NCBI GenBank assembly: GCA_934590355.1
Contig: CAKTOX010000004.1
Span: 1-64,000 of the forward strand
Length of the DNA: 64,000 nucleotides
Source: an uncultured Oscillospiraceae bacterium
Lineage (GTDB): Bacteria; Bacillota; Clostridia; Oscillospirales; Oscillospiraceae
Direction of reading: 5' to 3'
In this document: positions 23,955-31,945 of the stretch, one piece after another
Layout of the letters: each line of letters opens with the position of its first letter
Position numbering within the stretch: position 1 is the stretch's first letter
Notes under the pieces: model-generated
The model's database searches: none
What the model was told of the DNA's origin: nothing
What the model saw: the letters and a program-made list of their open reading frames with translations, nothing else
Position numbers and translations under genes: made by a program

Positions 23955-24860
23955 TCAGCCGTTATGCGCACGCGGGTGCGCTTTGTTGTACACATCCTTG
24001 AGCTGCTTTTTTACAAGCTGAGAATATATCTGCGTCGAGGAAATATCGGCATGGCCGAGCATTTCCTGTATGGAATGGAGGTCTGCGCCGTTTTCAAGCA
24101 GATGAGCTGCAAACGAATGGCGCAGCGTATGCGGTGTGATCGTTTTTTCGATGTGCGCCTTCTGCTGATAGGATTTGATTATCTTCCAGAAGCCCTGACG
24201 CGACATTCTGTCTCCGCTCACGTTAACGAACAGCGCCTGCTCATTCGGCAATGCGATCATCTGCGGACGGACAAATTCAATATACTCCGTCAGCGCTTTG
24301 ACGGCGGTCGAATACAAAGGTATAAGTCTTTCTTTATCCTTACTCACGCAGCGGATAACGCCCGCCGTGGTATTAACATCGCTTATGTTCAGTGCTATTA
24401 GCTCACTTACGCGAATTCCTGTCGCATACAGAAGCTCAAGCATCGCTCTGTCTCTGTACCCCTTTGCGTCTGTGCAGGAGGGCTGCTCAAGCAGCAGCTC
24501 AACCTCCTTGCTGGTCAGTATCTGCGGCAGCTTATGAGTCGTTTTATCGGGCGTCAGCTTACCTGTCGGATTTTCGCTCACAACGCCGTTTTCAACAAGA
24601 ACGCCGTACATGCATTTAATTGAAGCAATGGCTCTCGAAACCGTTGCAACAGACTTGCCGTTACCCTTGAGCCACTGTATGTACTCATGAAGCTCATCTC
24701 CGTCCGCCTCCGCAATAGAAGCGTCGGAATGTGTTTCAAGGTAGTCGCTAAGCTGACGGACGTCACGCATGTAAGAGCTGAGGGTATTCTGCGAACACTT
24801 TTTCACCTCGACAAGGTACTTATTAAAAATTTCAAGACATTCCGAGTTGAGCATTCGCAC
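23955..24860 (-). CDS. xerD: Tyrosine recombinase XerD
   Basis: XerD with XerC resolves chromosome dimers at dif. The 301-residue protein has a SAM-like N-terminal domain (about 1-90) and a catalytic domain with Arg in TGIRVSEL (about 155), Lys in CVSKDKE (about 180), HTLRHSFA (about 252), His in LGHADISSTQ (about 275) and Tyr in IYSQL. Length and sequence fit XerD better than a phage integrase. It is the second gene after a small membrane protein. Confidence 0.9.
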   Translation of the reverse strand: MRMLNSECLEIFNKYLVEVKKCSQNTLSSYMRDVRQLSDYLETHSDASIAEADGDELHEYIQWLKGNGKSVATVSRAIASIKCMYGVLVENGVVSENPTGKLTPDKTTHKLPQILTSKEVELLLEQPSCTDAKGYRDRAMLELLYATGIRVSELIALNISDVNTTAGVIRCVSKDKERLIPLYSTAVKALTEYIEFVRPQMIALPNEQALFVNVSGDRMSRQGFWKIIKSYQQKAHIEKTITPHTLRHSFAAHLLENGADLHSIQEMLGHADISSTQIYSQLVKKQLKDVYNKAHPRAHNG

Positions 24861-24877
24861 ACCCCTTTCAAAAAGAT

Positions 24878-25396
24878 TTATCTAAAATAGCAAAGCGCCG
24901 CCGAAAAAATCAGAAACAAAACCGCCGCAATATAAACGCTCATGAGAGCCGTGCGCAGACGACTGTCGCTTCTCACGAGCGCTCTCAGCCGCGTCGAAAA
25001 TATAAACACGCTGCACGAGATATAGAGCATCGCCGTGACGAACGCGAGCTCAACAAGCGCAGGCTTTATGAAGTCCGCCGACAATATCGCACGCTGAAAT
25101 GACAGGCAGGCTAAAAGCGCAGCCGCCGATCCTCCGAGCAGAGAACAAAGCACCGCGGCAAACGGAGCCGCAGGCAAGATGATCGACGCGGCAGCGGCAA
25201 ACAGCGCGGCGGCGCAGACAGCGCACGGAAGCACCGCTCCGCTGCTTTCAAGGCTATACATAATATCTGCGCGGCAATCCGCAGCGATCAACCAAAAGAG
25301 CAGAGCGCCGAGAAGAAAAGCCACGCATACAAGCCAAAAAGCTGAGCCAAAGCCTGATGATCTAACGGTTTTCCGACACAGAAAATTATTATCCAT
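24878..25396 (-). CDS. Membrane protein of unknown function
   Basis: The 172 residues form about five hydrophobic helices (near 18-38, 52-76, 82-104, 112-134 and 150-170) with a short basic N-terminus. I do not recognise the family. In some Clostridia a SpoIIM-type membrane gene sits before xerD, and this could be a divergent relative, but no motif supports it. The ATG follows GAGGAG. A 317-base repeat-rich region lies upstream. Confidence 0.6.
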   Translation of the reverse strand: MDNNFLCRKTVRSSGFGSAFWLVCVAFLLGALLFWLIAADCRADIMYSLESSGAVLPCAVCAAALFAAAASIILPAAPFAAVLCSLLGGSAAALLACLSFQRAILSADFIKPALVELAFVTAMLYISCSVFIFSTRLRALVRSDSRLRTALMSVYIAAVLFLIFSAALCYFR

Positions 25397-25713
25397 AAGT
25401 TCTCCTCACATATGACGCGAATATGTTAAATAACTAATGGATTTACATAATTACTGCGTAAACACAATATAATACAAATTTTCATTGTAAGCAAGAGGTT
25501 TTGAAAAATTACATCAATTTTGTTAATTATGTCGATATATTATGTAAACAGCGTTATGTAAACCAAGATACTTAATAGCTCCGTTTCAAGCGCTATATGC
25601 ACCTGTAAACGCAATATTTGGGTTATCATAAGCATCAATCTGACTATATATAGGTTATCACTTGATGTTATGTTAACCGCAATTGATGTATACAATCAGT
25701 AATCGCAGAGGGG
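25397..25713. promoter_or_regulatory. Repeat-rich regulatory region upstream of the membrane protein-xerD pair
   Basis: No gene fits in these 317 AT-rich bases. TTATGTAAAC occurs at 25540-25549 and 25554-25563, with variants TTATGTTAACC (25668-25678), TGTAAACGC (25604-25612) and an inverted TTATGTAAAT (25441-25450). GGTTATCA occurs at 25621 and 25653. The spread suggests binding sites for one or two proteins. Confidence 0.5.
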
Positions 25714-26115
25714 CTATTTGCGGCCTTTATGAAAACTTTTGTTACTTTTGCATAAATTGAGTGCTCCTCCAAGAAATCCTCCGGCTGCCGATATTAAAAA
25801 AATGCGGAGTATTTTGAGCCAATTTACATTATCTGAGTAGGCAGCAAGCGGCACAGCGCATAAAATTGCGGCAAAAATACAGCCGATAATAAGCCCGACG
25901 CCCCCTCCCCTATTGCGTCCGACAGTTGCTATCAGGCCGCCCAATGCAGCGCTTATCGCTATGCTTGCACTTATTATGATATCCGCGCTGCTCTCGGGAA
26001 GCTTTTCATTCTTCACAAGCAGGGCATACGCTCCGCACAGAATCGCACATACAGCAAGCGCTGCCAAAACGCCCGTCGTCACTCTTCCCTTTTCTGCATT
26101 TTTGCTTTTGGACAT
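25714..26115 (-). CDS. TIGR04086-family membrane protein (YrzE-like)
   Basis: The 133 residues have four hydrophobic helices (near 14-33, 44-64, 72-94 and 100-122) and basic termini (MSKSKNAEKGR and KSFHKGRK). Pattern and context downstream of yajC match the TIGR04086 family; function is unknown. The Shine-Dalgarno sequence is the 3' arm of the terminator-like hairpin at 26116-26169. Confidence 0.75.
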   Translation of the reverse strand: MSKSKNAEKGRVTTGVLAALAVCAILCGAYALLVKNEKLPESSADIIISASIAISAALGGLIATVGRNRGGGVGLIIGCIFAAILCAVPLAAYSDNVNWLKILRIFLISAAGGFLGGALNLCKSNKSFHKGRK

Positions 26116-26169
26116 AAAAATACCTCCGGATACAGATGTTTGTACATCTTATTTATCCGAAGGTATTTT
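26116..26169 (-). terminator. yajC terminator overlapping the next gene's ribosome-binding site
   Basis: Minus strand: AAAATACCTTCGGATA pairs with TATCCGGAGGTATTTT (one mismatch), with an inner perfect stem AGATGT/ACATCT. The exit is TTTTT then ATG; GGAGG is in the 3' arm. Confidence 0.75.
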
Positions 26170-26180
26170 AATGCCGGAAA

Positions 26181-26504
26181 TTACTTTTTCTCTTTTTCCT
26201 TAGCCTCAGCTGCCTCAGCTCTGACATTGGTGCTGACTGCCCACTTCTTGAACTGGAGGCGAACCTTGTCCTCGCTGGTCTCGATGGTGATATCGTCCTC
26301 GGTGACATGAACGATAGTGCCCATGATACCGCCAATGGTAACTATTTCGTCGCCGACGCTCAGCGCATTGCGCATGGCTTCAACTTTCTTCTGCTTTTTC
26401 TTCTCGGGTCTGATCATGAAGAACCACATCAGAACAAAGAAGAGAAGAAGCATGATGATCATGGAACCGGAACCTGCTGCTCCGGTGGGTGCTGCTAAAA
26501 ACAT
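26181..26504 (-). CDS. yajC: Preprotein translocase subunit YajC
   Basis: YajC is a small auxiliary subunit of the Sec translocase. The 107 residues have one N-terminal membrane helix (IIMLLLFFVLMWFFMIRPEKK, about 14-32) with the RPEKKKQKK motif, and a cytoplasmic beta domain (SVGDEIVTIGGIMGTIVHV). A longer frame to 26543 exists, but AAAGGAG precedes the ATG at 26504. It lies after tgt, the usual queA-tgt-yajC order. Confidence 0.93.
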   Translation of the reverse strand: MFLAAPTGAAGSGSMIIMLLLFFVLMWFFMIRPEKKKQKKVEAMRNALSVGDEIVTIGGIMGTIVHVTEDDITIETSEDKVRLQFKKWAVSTNVRAEAAEAKEKEKK

Positions 26505-26588
26505 AGTTTGCTCCTTTGTAATCGTATATTTATTGTTGCACAATATTCTAACTAATTATACATAGTAATGCGCACGATTTCAAGTATT

Positions 26589-27719
26589 TTATATGCGCGT
26601 ATCCAACAATTTTGAATACTTTCCTCTGAACTGTTCAAAATTGCCCTCATCAAGGCTAAGTCGGATTTTTTCCGTGAGCTTGTTGTAGAAATACAAATTA
26701 TGCATTACGGCAAAGCGCATTGCAAGCATTTCATTTGCCTTGAACAGGTGGCGAACGTATGCCTTGGAATATCTGCGGCACACGGGGCAGTCACATTCCG
26801 GGTCAATGGGCAGTTCGTCACGAAAATACTTTTCGTTTTTTATATTTATAATGCCGTTCCAAGTGAAGAGATGGCCGTGTCTTCCGTTTCGGGCCGGCAT
26901 GACGCAGTCGAAGAAGTCAACGCCTCTGGCAACGCCCTCGATGATATTGCCGGGAGTACCGACACCCATTAGATAGCGTGGCTTGTCCTTGGGCATATAC
27001 TCCTCGACAGCCTGTATCGTATCGTACATCTCCTGATGGGTCTCCCCCACTGCCAAACCGCCGATGGCATATCCGGGCAAATCGAGCTCAGAGATTTTTT
27101 TCATGTGCTCAATGCGTATGTCGGCAAAGGTCGCACCTTGATTAATTCCGAAAAGCATCTGACCGGGATTGACCGCATCTTCGCGGCTGTTATACTCAGT
27201 GAGCGCAGCTTTGCAGCGTGTAAGCCAGCGATAAGTTCTGTCGCACGATTTCTGAACATAGTCGCGCGGTGAGGGTATCTTTATACACTCGTCAAATGCC
27301 ATCGCAATATCCGAGCCGAGGTTTGACTGAATACGCATGCTCTCCTCTGGTCCCATGAATATATGCCGGCCGTCGATGTGAGAATTAAACTTCACACCCT
27401 CTTCGGTGATTTTTCTCAGGCTCGCAAGGGAAAATATCTGAAACCCGCCGCTGTCGGTGAGTATCGGGCCGTCCCAGGTCATGAATTTATGCAGTCCGCC
27501 CATATCGCGCACGAGCTCGTCGCCCGGACGCAGGTGCAGATGATACGTGTTCGACAGCTCGACCTGACAGCCGATATTTTTAAGATCCTCCGCAGAGAGC
27601 GCACCTTTGATCGCCGCCGCAGTTCCGACATTCATAAAAACCGGAGTCTGGACCGTACCGTGCGGAGTGACAAGCTCGCCGCGTCTTGCGCTGCCTTCCT
27701 GTTTTTTAAGTGTGTACAT
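26589..27719 (-). CDS. tgt: Queuine/preQ1 tRNA-ribosyltransferase
   Basis: Tgt exchanges guanine 34 of certain tRNAs for preQ1. The 376 residues show the nucleophile regions DSGGFQIFSL (about 88) and FDCVMPARNGRHG (about 262), and zinc ligands CDCPVCRRY...H (about 305-335). It follows queA by 10 bases, so two steps of queuosine synthesis are together. Confidence 0.97.
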   Translation of the reverse strand: MYTLKKQEGSARRGELVTPHGTVQTPVFMNVGTAAAIKGALSAEDLKNIGCQVELSNTYHLHLRPGDELVRDMGGLHKFMTWDGPILTDSGGFQIFSLASLRKITEEGVKFNSHIDGRHIFMGPEESMRIQSNLGSDIAMAFDECIKIPSPRDYVQKSCDRTYRWLTRCKAALTEYNSREDAVNPGQMLFGINQGATFADIRIEHMKKISELDLPGYAIGGLAVGETHQEMYDTIQAVEEYMPKDKPRYLMGVGTPGNIIEGVARGVDFFDCVMPARNGRHGHLFTWNGIINIKNEKYFRDELPIDPECDCPVCRRYSKAYVRHLFKANEMLAMRFAVMHNLYFYNKLTEKIRLSLDEGNFEQFRGKYSKLLDTRI

Positions 27720-27729
27720 TACATCTCCC

Positions 27730-28752
27730 CTATTCTATGATCATTGCATCGCCAAACGAGAAAAATCTGTACTCCTCCTCGACCGCGACAGCGTAAGCGT
27801 GCAGGATGTTTTCCCTACCGGCAAGAGCAGAAACAAGCATGATGAGCGTGCTCTCCGGCAGATGGAAATTCGTTATGAGCGCATCTATGCACTTGAATTT
27901 ATATCCCGGATAGATAAAGATGCTCGTCCAGCCCGATGTAGCCTCAAGCTCGCCGTTTTCCTTGGCAAAGCTCTCAAGGGTGCGGCACGACGTCGTTCCG
28001 ACCGCGATGACTCTGCCGCCGGCGCGCTTTGTTTCGTTTACGATACGAGCCGTTTCCTCCGACACGATGCAAAACTCGGAGTGCATCTCGTGCTCTTCAA
28101 TTTTTTCAGCCTTTACGGGTCTGAATGTACCAAGTCCGACATGGAGCGTCACATAGCATATTTTTACGCCCATATCCTCGATTTCGCGCAGGAGCTCTTT
28201 CGTGAAATGCAGTCCAGCAGTCGGTGCGGCCGCGCTGCCGAGCTCGCGTGAGTAAACGGTCTGATAGCGCTCGGAGTCCTGAAGCTCCTCTTTAATATAC
28301 GGGGGAAGCGGCATTTTGCCGAGTCTTTCGAGCTTTTCGAGAAAAACGCCCTCATAGTGGAATTTCACTATCCTGTTTCCGCCCTCAGCAACGCTCTCGA
28401 CCGTAGCCGTGAGCTCACCGTCGCCGAAAAACAGCTCCGTGCCGGGCTTGGTTTTTCTGCCCGGCCGGCTCAGACATTCCCAGCATCCCTCGCCGAGATC
28501 ACGCAGCAAAACGAGTTCTACCGCTCCGCCGCTGCGCCGCGAGCCGATGAGCCTCGCCGGCAAAACGCGTGAGTCGTTTAAAACAAGGCAGTCACCTTTT
28601 TTTAGATACCGAGTTATATCTCGAAAATGCTTGTGCTCAATCTCGCCTGTTCTCTTATCAAGATGCAATAGGCGCGAGGAGTCTCGCTTTTCAAGCGGAG
28701 TCTGCGCAATAAGCCGCTCCGGCAAGTAAAAATCAAAATCAGATTTGTTCAT
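27730..28752 (-). CDS. queA: S-adenosylmethionine:tRNA ribosyltransferase-isomerase QueA
   Basis: QueA builds epoxyqueuosine on tRNA from the ribose of SAM. The 340-residue protein has the family segments FDFYLPERLIAQTPLEKRDSSRLL at the start, NDSRVLPARL (about 57), GSAAAPTAGLHFT (about 172) and LHVGLGTFRPV (about 202). Its start overlaps the stop of the SpoIID-like gene (ATGA), so they are one operon with tgt and yajC. Confidence 0.97.
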   Translation of the reverse strand: MNKSDFDFYLPERLIAQTPLEKRDSSRLLHLDKRTGEIEHKHFRDITRYLKKGDCLVLNDSRVLPARLIGSRRSGGAVELVLLRDLGEGCWECLSRPGRKTKPGTELFFGDGELTATVESVAEGGNRIVKFHYEGVFLEKLERLGKMPLPPYIKEELQDSERYQTVYSRELGSAAAPTAGLHFTKELLREIEDMGVKICYVTLHVGLGTFRPVKAEKIEEHEMHSEFCIVSEETARIVNETKRAGGRVIAVGTTSCRTLESFAKENGELEATSGWTSIFIYPGYKFKCIDALITNFHLPESTLIMLVSALAGRENILHAYAVAVEEEYRFFSFGDAMIIE

Positions 28753-30206
28753 CCTATATATGCTCCGTTAAAATAAAAATCTATTATATCTTCGGCGGAG
28801 GCTGCGTGGTTGTATGCCATTGAGTAGGCGCCCCACTGGCTCATTCCGCAGTTATGACCCCAACCACCGCCTTCGAATGTAAAAACGGTCTCGCCGTCGT
28901 CGTTTTCGGTTTGGCTTATCGTATAGTGAAGGCTGCTCAGTCCCAAGGCGCGAAAGCAATATTCCCCCGCCAGCTCAAGCACCATGCCGTCCTCGTCAGT
29001 TATTTTCAGCGCGATGACATTTCCGAAGGGTGAAAGCGTGGGCTCTATCTGCGTTACAAGTCCCAGCTCATAGCCGCGGTTATTGAGACGATAGCTCACA
29101 TTTTCGGGCAGCAGCTCACTTTTCCACTCTTTATTATAAAAATCAAGCTCCGACTCATACGGGTCGCGCACTCCCGAAAGATATGCCCGACGCTGCGAAA
29201 ACACGTTCTCTCCGCTGTCGGTCGCGCCGCCCGAGGCCGACATATAGTAGATCCTGCAAGCGGCGGAATTATACCGCACGAGCCTGCCCTCGGTCTGACC
29301 AACGGCACTGTCGGTTTCGCTTGTTGTACCCAATGTGCCGTTATAGACCTGACTGTATGTATCATCACGCAGGTCAAATCCGTACTTTGCATATGAATTT
29401 ATGTTATTTATCGCATATGTTCTCGCGCATAGCGCCTGTGCCTTGAGTGCCTCCGCAGGCCACAGCGCGTTCATTTCATACGGCAGGACTCCCGCAACAT
29501 AGCTTTCGATGTTCACATAATTTATTACGTTAAGCGCATTGCCGCAGCGTGAAAACTCAAAATCGCCGAGATACGAGCGACCGTTAAACAATGTTTCTGT
29601 ATCCGAGCTGACGGCAAGCTTTGTGAGCGATCCGACATCATACAAGAATTGCAGCTCCGAGGAACCGCTGAGCGCGGCAAGCACGGAATACTCGCTGCCG
29701 GTGAAAGGCTGTGCGTCTAAACCGCGACGGTTTATTTCCGATGCGGCTTTTTCGTAGTTTTTATACGCGCCGACAAGGACTCTGTATTCTCCGTTTATAT
29801 AAGCAGGAAAACCTCCCCACAGTCCCGACGCCACGCTTTCTGCCGCATCAAAACTGTCAAATACGCTTCCAAGCAGCGCATGATACGGCCCTACGATCGT
29901 ATCGTCATCGAGCATAAAGCCCGTGTCGGCTCTGAGCGTCAGCTCCGTAAGCTCGGTATTTCCAAGCTCGTGAAACCTTCTCAGGTAGTCAAAATACCCG
30001 AATTTAAAGCCGTTTTCATTCCCGAGTATCGGCTCGTATAGAGCTTCGTTATTATAATTGAGCCCGACCTTTATCGTTTCAACACTCTGCGGAATGTCAA
30101 AGCTCGCGGGCTCCGGCGCGTCATCGGCATTTGCCGAGCTCGGCGCAAGCGTAATAAGGGCGGCAGCGACAAAAAGCTGCGCAAGCGCAGTTTTACTAAG
30201 CTTCAG
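28749..30206 (-). CDS. SpoIID/LytB-domain secreted protein with SPOR-like region (probable CTG start)
   Basis: The frame continues 97 codons upstream of the first ATG (29915) and ends at a stop at 30222-30224. GGGAGGG lies eight bases before a CTG at 30206; from there a signal peptide is read (KLSKTALAQLFVAAALITLA, then PSSANA). Neither ATG, GTG nor TTG occurs in that stretch, so CTG (or the adjacent ATA) is the likely start. The mature 485-residue protein has a SPOR-like segment (about 105-165) and a SpoIID domain (NYVNIESYVAGVLPYEM near 225 to WGHNCGMSQWGAY near 455). SpoIID proteins cleave denuded glycan strands; this one could act in sporulation or as a LytB homologue. It precedes queA. 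Confidence 0.82.
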   Translation of the reverse strand: MKLSKTALAQLFVAAALITLAPSSANADDAPEPASFDIPQSVETIKVGLNYNNEALYEPILGNENGFKFGYFDYLRRFHELGNTELTELTLRADTGFMLDDDTIVGPYHALLGSVFDSFDAAESVASGLWGGFPAYINGEYRVLVGAYKNYEKAASEINRRGLDAQPFTGSEYSVLAALSGSSELQFLYDVGSLTKLAVSSDTETLFNGRSYLGDFEFSRCGNALNVINYVNIESYVAGVLPYEMNALWPAEALKAQALCARTYAINNINSYAKYGFDLRDDTYSQVYNGTLGTTSETDSAVGQTEGRLVRYNSAACRIYYMSASGGATDSGENVFSQRRAYLSGVRDPYESELDFYNKEWKSELLPENVSYRLNNRGYELGLVTQIEPTLSPFGNVIALKITDEDGMVLELAGEYCFRALGLSSLHYTISQTENDDGETVFTFEGGGWGHNCGMSQWGAYSMAYNHAASAEDIIDFYFNGAYIG

Positions 30207-30242
30207 TATCGTTCCCTCCCGTCAAGAATATCAGATCGATAC

Positions 30243-30271
30243 ATTATAATATAAACGGCATTCAAATTCAA
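30243..30271 (-). promoter_or_regulatory. Promoter of the SpoIID-like gene
   Basis: Minus strand: TTGAAT (30271-30266), a 17-base spacer and a perfect TATAAT (30248-30243), about 37 bases before the CTG. This is a vegetative-type promoter. Confidence 0.65.
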
Positions 30272-30280
30272 CCGTTATGT

Positions 30281-30308
30281 CATATATCCGCGCATATGCG
30301 CATAGCAT
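30281..30308 (+). promoter_or_regulatory. Possible sigma-E-like promoter of dapA
   Basis: CATATA (30281-30286), a 14-base spacer and CATAGCAT (30301-30308), the same spacing as at spoIVA. The spacer contains the palindrome GCGCATATGCGC (30290-30301). The match is moderate. Confidence 0.35.
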
Positions 30309-30338
30309 ATTAAGCAGCAATGTGATGGGAGGTATACT

Positions 30339-31238
30339 ATGTTCAAAACTCCGATATTCAAGGGCTCCTGCACGGCGATAGTTACGCCCTTCGGGGAAAG
30401 CGGCATCGACTTTGACCGCATGGCGGAGCTTATCGACTATCAGTATGATAACGGCACAGCGGCTGTCGTTGTGTGCGGCACGACCGGAGAAAATGCAACA
30501 ATGAGCCGCTATGAGCATGAGGAGCTTATCGAATTTGTCTGCCGCTACAACAATAAGCGCATGAAAATAATAGCCGGCATTGGCAGCAACGACACCGCAA
30601 AGGCTCTGGGCTTTGCAAAATGCGCGCTGCGCTGTGACGCCGACGGCATACTCATGGTAACGCCCTATTATAACAAGGCAACGCAGGAGGGGCTTATTAA
30701 GCACTTTACATACGTTGCCGACAGGATCGATCTCCCGATGATAGTCTATAATGTTCCCTCCAGAACGAGCGTCGGAATTAAGCTTCAAACATACAAGGAG
30801 CTTTCAAAGCACCCGAATATAAACGGCGTCAAGGAAGCATCGGCGGATTTCAGCTTATTTGCCGCAACAAGAGCGGAGTGCGGCAACGATCTGTTCATAT
30901 GGAGCGGAAACGACGACAACACTGTTCCGATGATGGCTCTTGGTGCGCTCGGCGTCATATCCGTTGCATCAAACGTAGTTCCCGCCGCGGTAGCAAAGCT
31001 GTGCTCACTCTGCCTTGACGGTGATTTTGAGCAGGCGCAGCAGTTATATTTTAAATACTCCCGCCTGTTCTCCGACCTTTTCATCGAAACCAATCCCATA
31101 CCCGTGAAGGCCGCAATGAAGCTCATCGGGCTTGATTGCGGGGCTCTCCGCCTGCCGCTCACGGAAATATCGCCGCAAAACCTCGTGCGGCTTTCCGAGA
31201 CGATGCGCAGCTGCGGCATCGGCATAAAAAGCCCCTGA
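30339..31238 (+). CDS. dapA: 4-hydroxy-tetrahydrodipicolinate synthase
   Basis: DapA condenses pyruvate with aspartate semialdehyde, the first step to meso-diaminopimelate, lysine and dipicolinate. The 299 residues have GTTGENATM (about 45), VTPYYNKATQEG (about 105), YNVPSRTS (about 135), the Schiff-base lysine in GVKEASADF (about 163) and SGNDDNT (about 188). It begins after GGGAGG. Divergent from the SpoIID-like gene; a terminator follows. Confidence 0.96.
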   Translation: MFKTPIFKGSCTAIVTPFGESGIDFDRMAELIDYQYDNGTAAVVVCGTTGENATMSRYEHEELIEFVCRYNNKRMKIIAGIGSNDTAKALGFAKCALRCDADGILMVTPYYNKATQEGLIKHFTYVADRIDLPMIVYNVPSRTSVGIKLQTYKELSKHPNINGVKEASADFSLFAATRAECGNDLFIWSGNDDNTVPMMALGALGVISVASNVVPAAVAKLCSLCLDGDFEQAQQLYFKYSRLFSDLFIETNPIPVKAAMKLIGLDCGALRLPLTEISPQNLVRLSETMRSCGIGIKSP

Positions 31239-31246
31239 CAATTCTA

Positions 31247-31276
31247 TTGAAGGCATTGGAGCCCCAATGCCTTCAA
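31247..31276. terminator. Terminator between dapA and the TIGR01440 gene
   Basis: TTGAAGGCATTGG pairs with CCAATGCCTTCAA around a 4-base loop, with AT-rich flanks on both sides. The genes are convergent. Confidence 0.8.
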
Positions 31277-31285
31277 TAATTTTCG

Positions 31286-31828
31286 TTATTCGGGATAATG
31301 TGCGCGCACGCCGCCGATAAGCTTGGGCCTTGTGTACGCAGCATTTACGAGTGCGCTGCCGATAGTCATAACGGATAGTCTGAGCGGGACGGCAACGTCT
31401 TTTAGATGCATTCCTATAAGAGTGCAGCCGATGTCAATTCCCGCATGAGCCTTGACGTGTTCGACCATGACCGGATCGTCCATTTTGTCATAAACCGCAG
31501 TCGCGAACGAACCGCCCGCTTTCGGCATGGGCCTTACGCAGACCTCCTCGAGCATATACTTTTCCGCTGCGGTGCGCTCTATGACGAGAGCTCTGTTTAA
31601 ATGCTCACAGCACTGTGCGGCAAGAAATATTCCGCTTTCACCGAGAACCTTCAAAACAGTTTCCGCAACCGAGGCCCCTGTTTCAGGGGACGAGCCCTTG
31701 CCAATATGCTCGCCGAGAATTTCGCTTGAGGAGCAGCCGACAACGACTATTGAGCCCTTTTTCAAATTTGTTTTTTCAAGAAGCTCGCGAATTGCTTTTT
31801 CAGTTTCGGTTTTAATCTGTTCATACAT
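31286..31828 (-). CDS. TIGR01440 (UPF0340) family protein
   Basis: The 180 residues match the UPF0340/YwlG family: VVVGCSSSEILGEHIGKGSS (about 30), ECC-like AAQCCEHLNRALVIE (about 95), VHAGIDIGCTLIGMHL (about 140) and the closing ARPKLIGG-like block. Function is unknown; family proteins have a conserved alpha/beta fold. It is monocistronic. Confidence 0.92.
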   Translation of the reverse strand: MYEQIKTETEKAIRELLEKTNLKKGSIVVVGCSSSEILGEHIGKGSSPETGASVAETVLKVLGESGIFLAAQCCEHLNRALVIERTAAEKYMLEEVCVRPMPKAGGSFATAVYDKMDDPVMVEHVKAHAGIDIGCTLIGMHLKDVAVPLRLSVMTIGSALVNAAYTRPKLIGGVRAHYPE

Positions 31829-31945
31829 AATAGATCATCTCCTGCATGTGAGTTTACCACATTTACTGGCGTTTGACAATAAGGTCAGCAAAGAGTATAA
31901 TAATGTAGCGCAAAAGCAAATCTACAAAATGTGAGGTGTTTCAAT

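Noticed and set aside
25520..25564. A dif site next to xerD
   Set aside because: Only the XerD-type half (TTATGTAAAC) is present, twice. The opposite XerC-type arm does not match.
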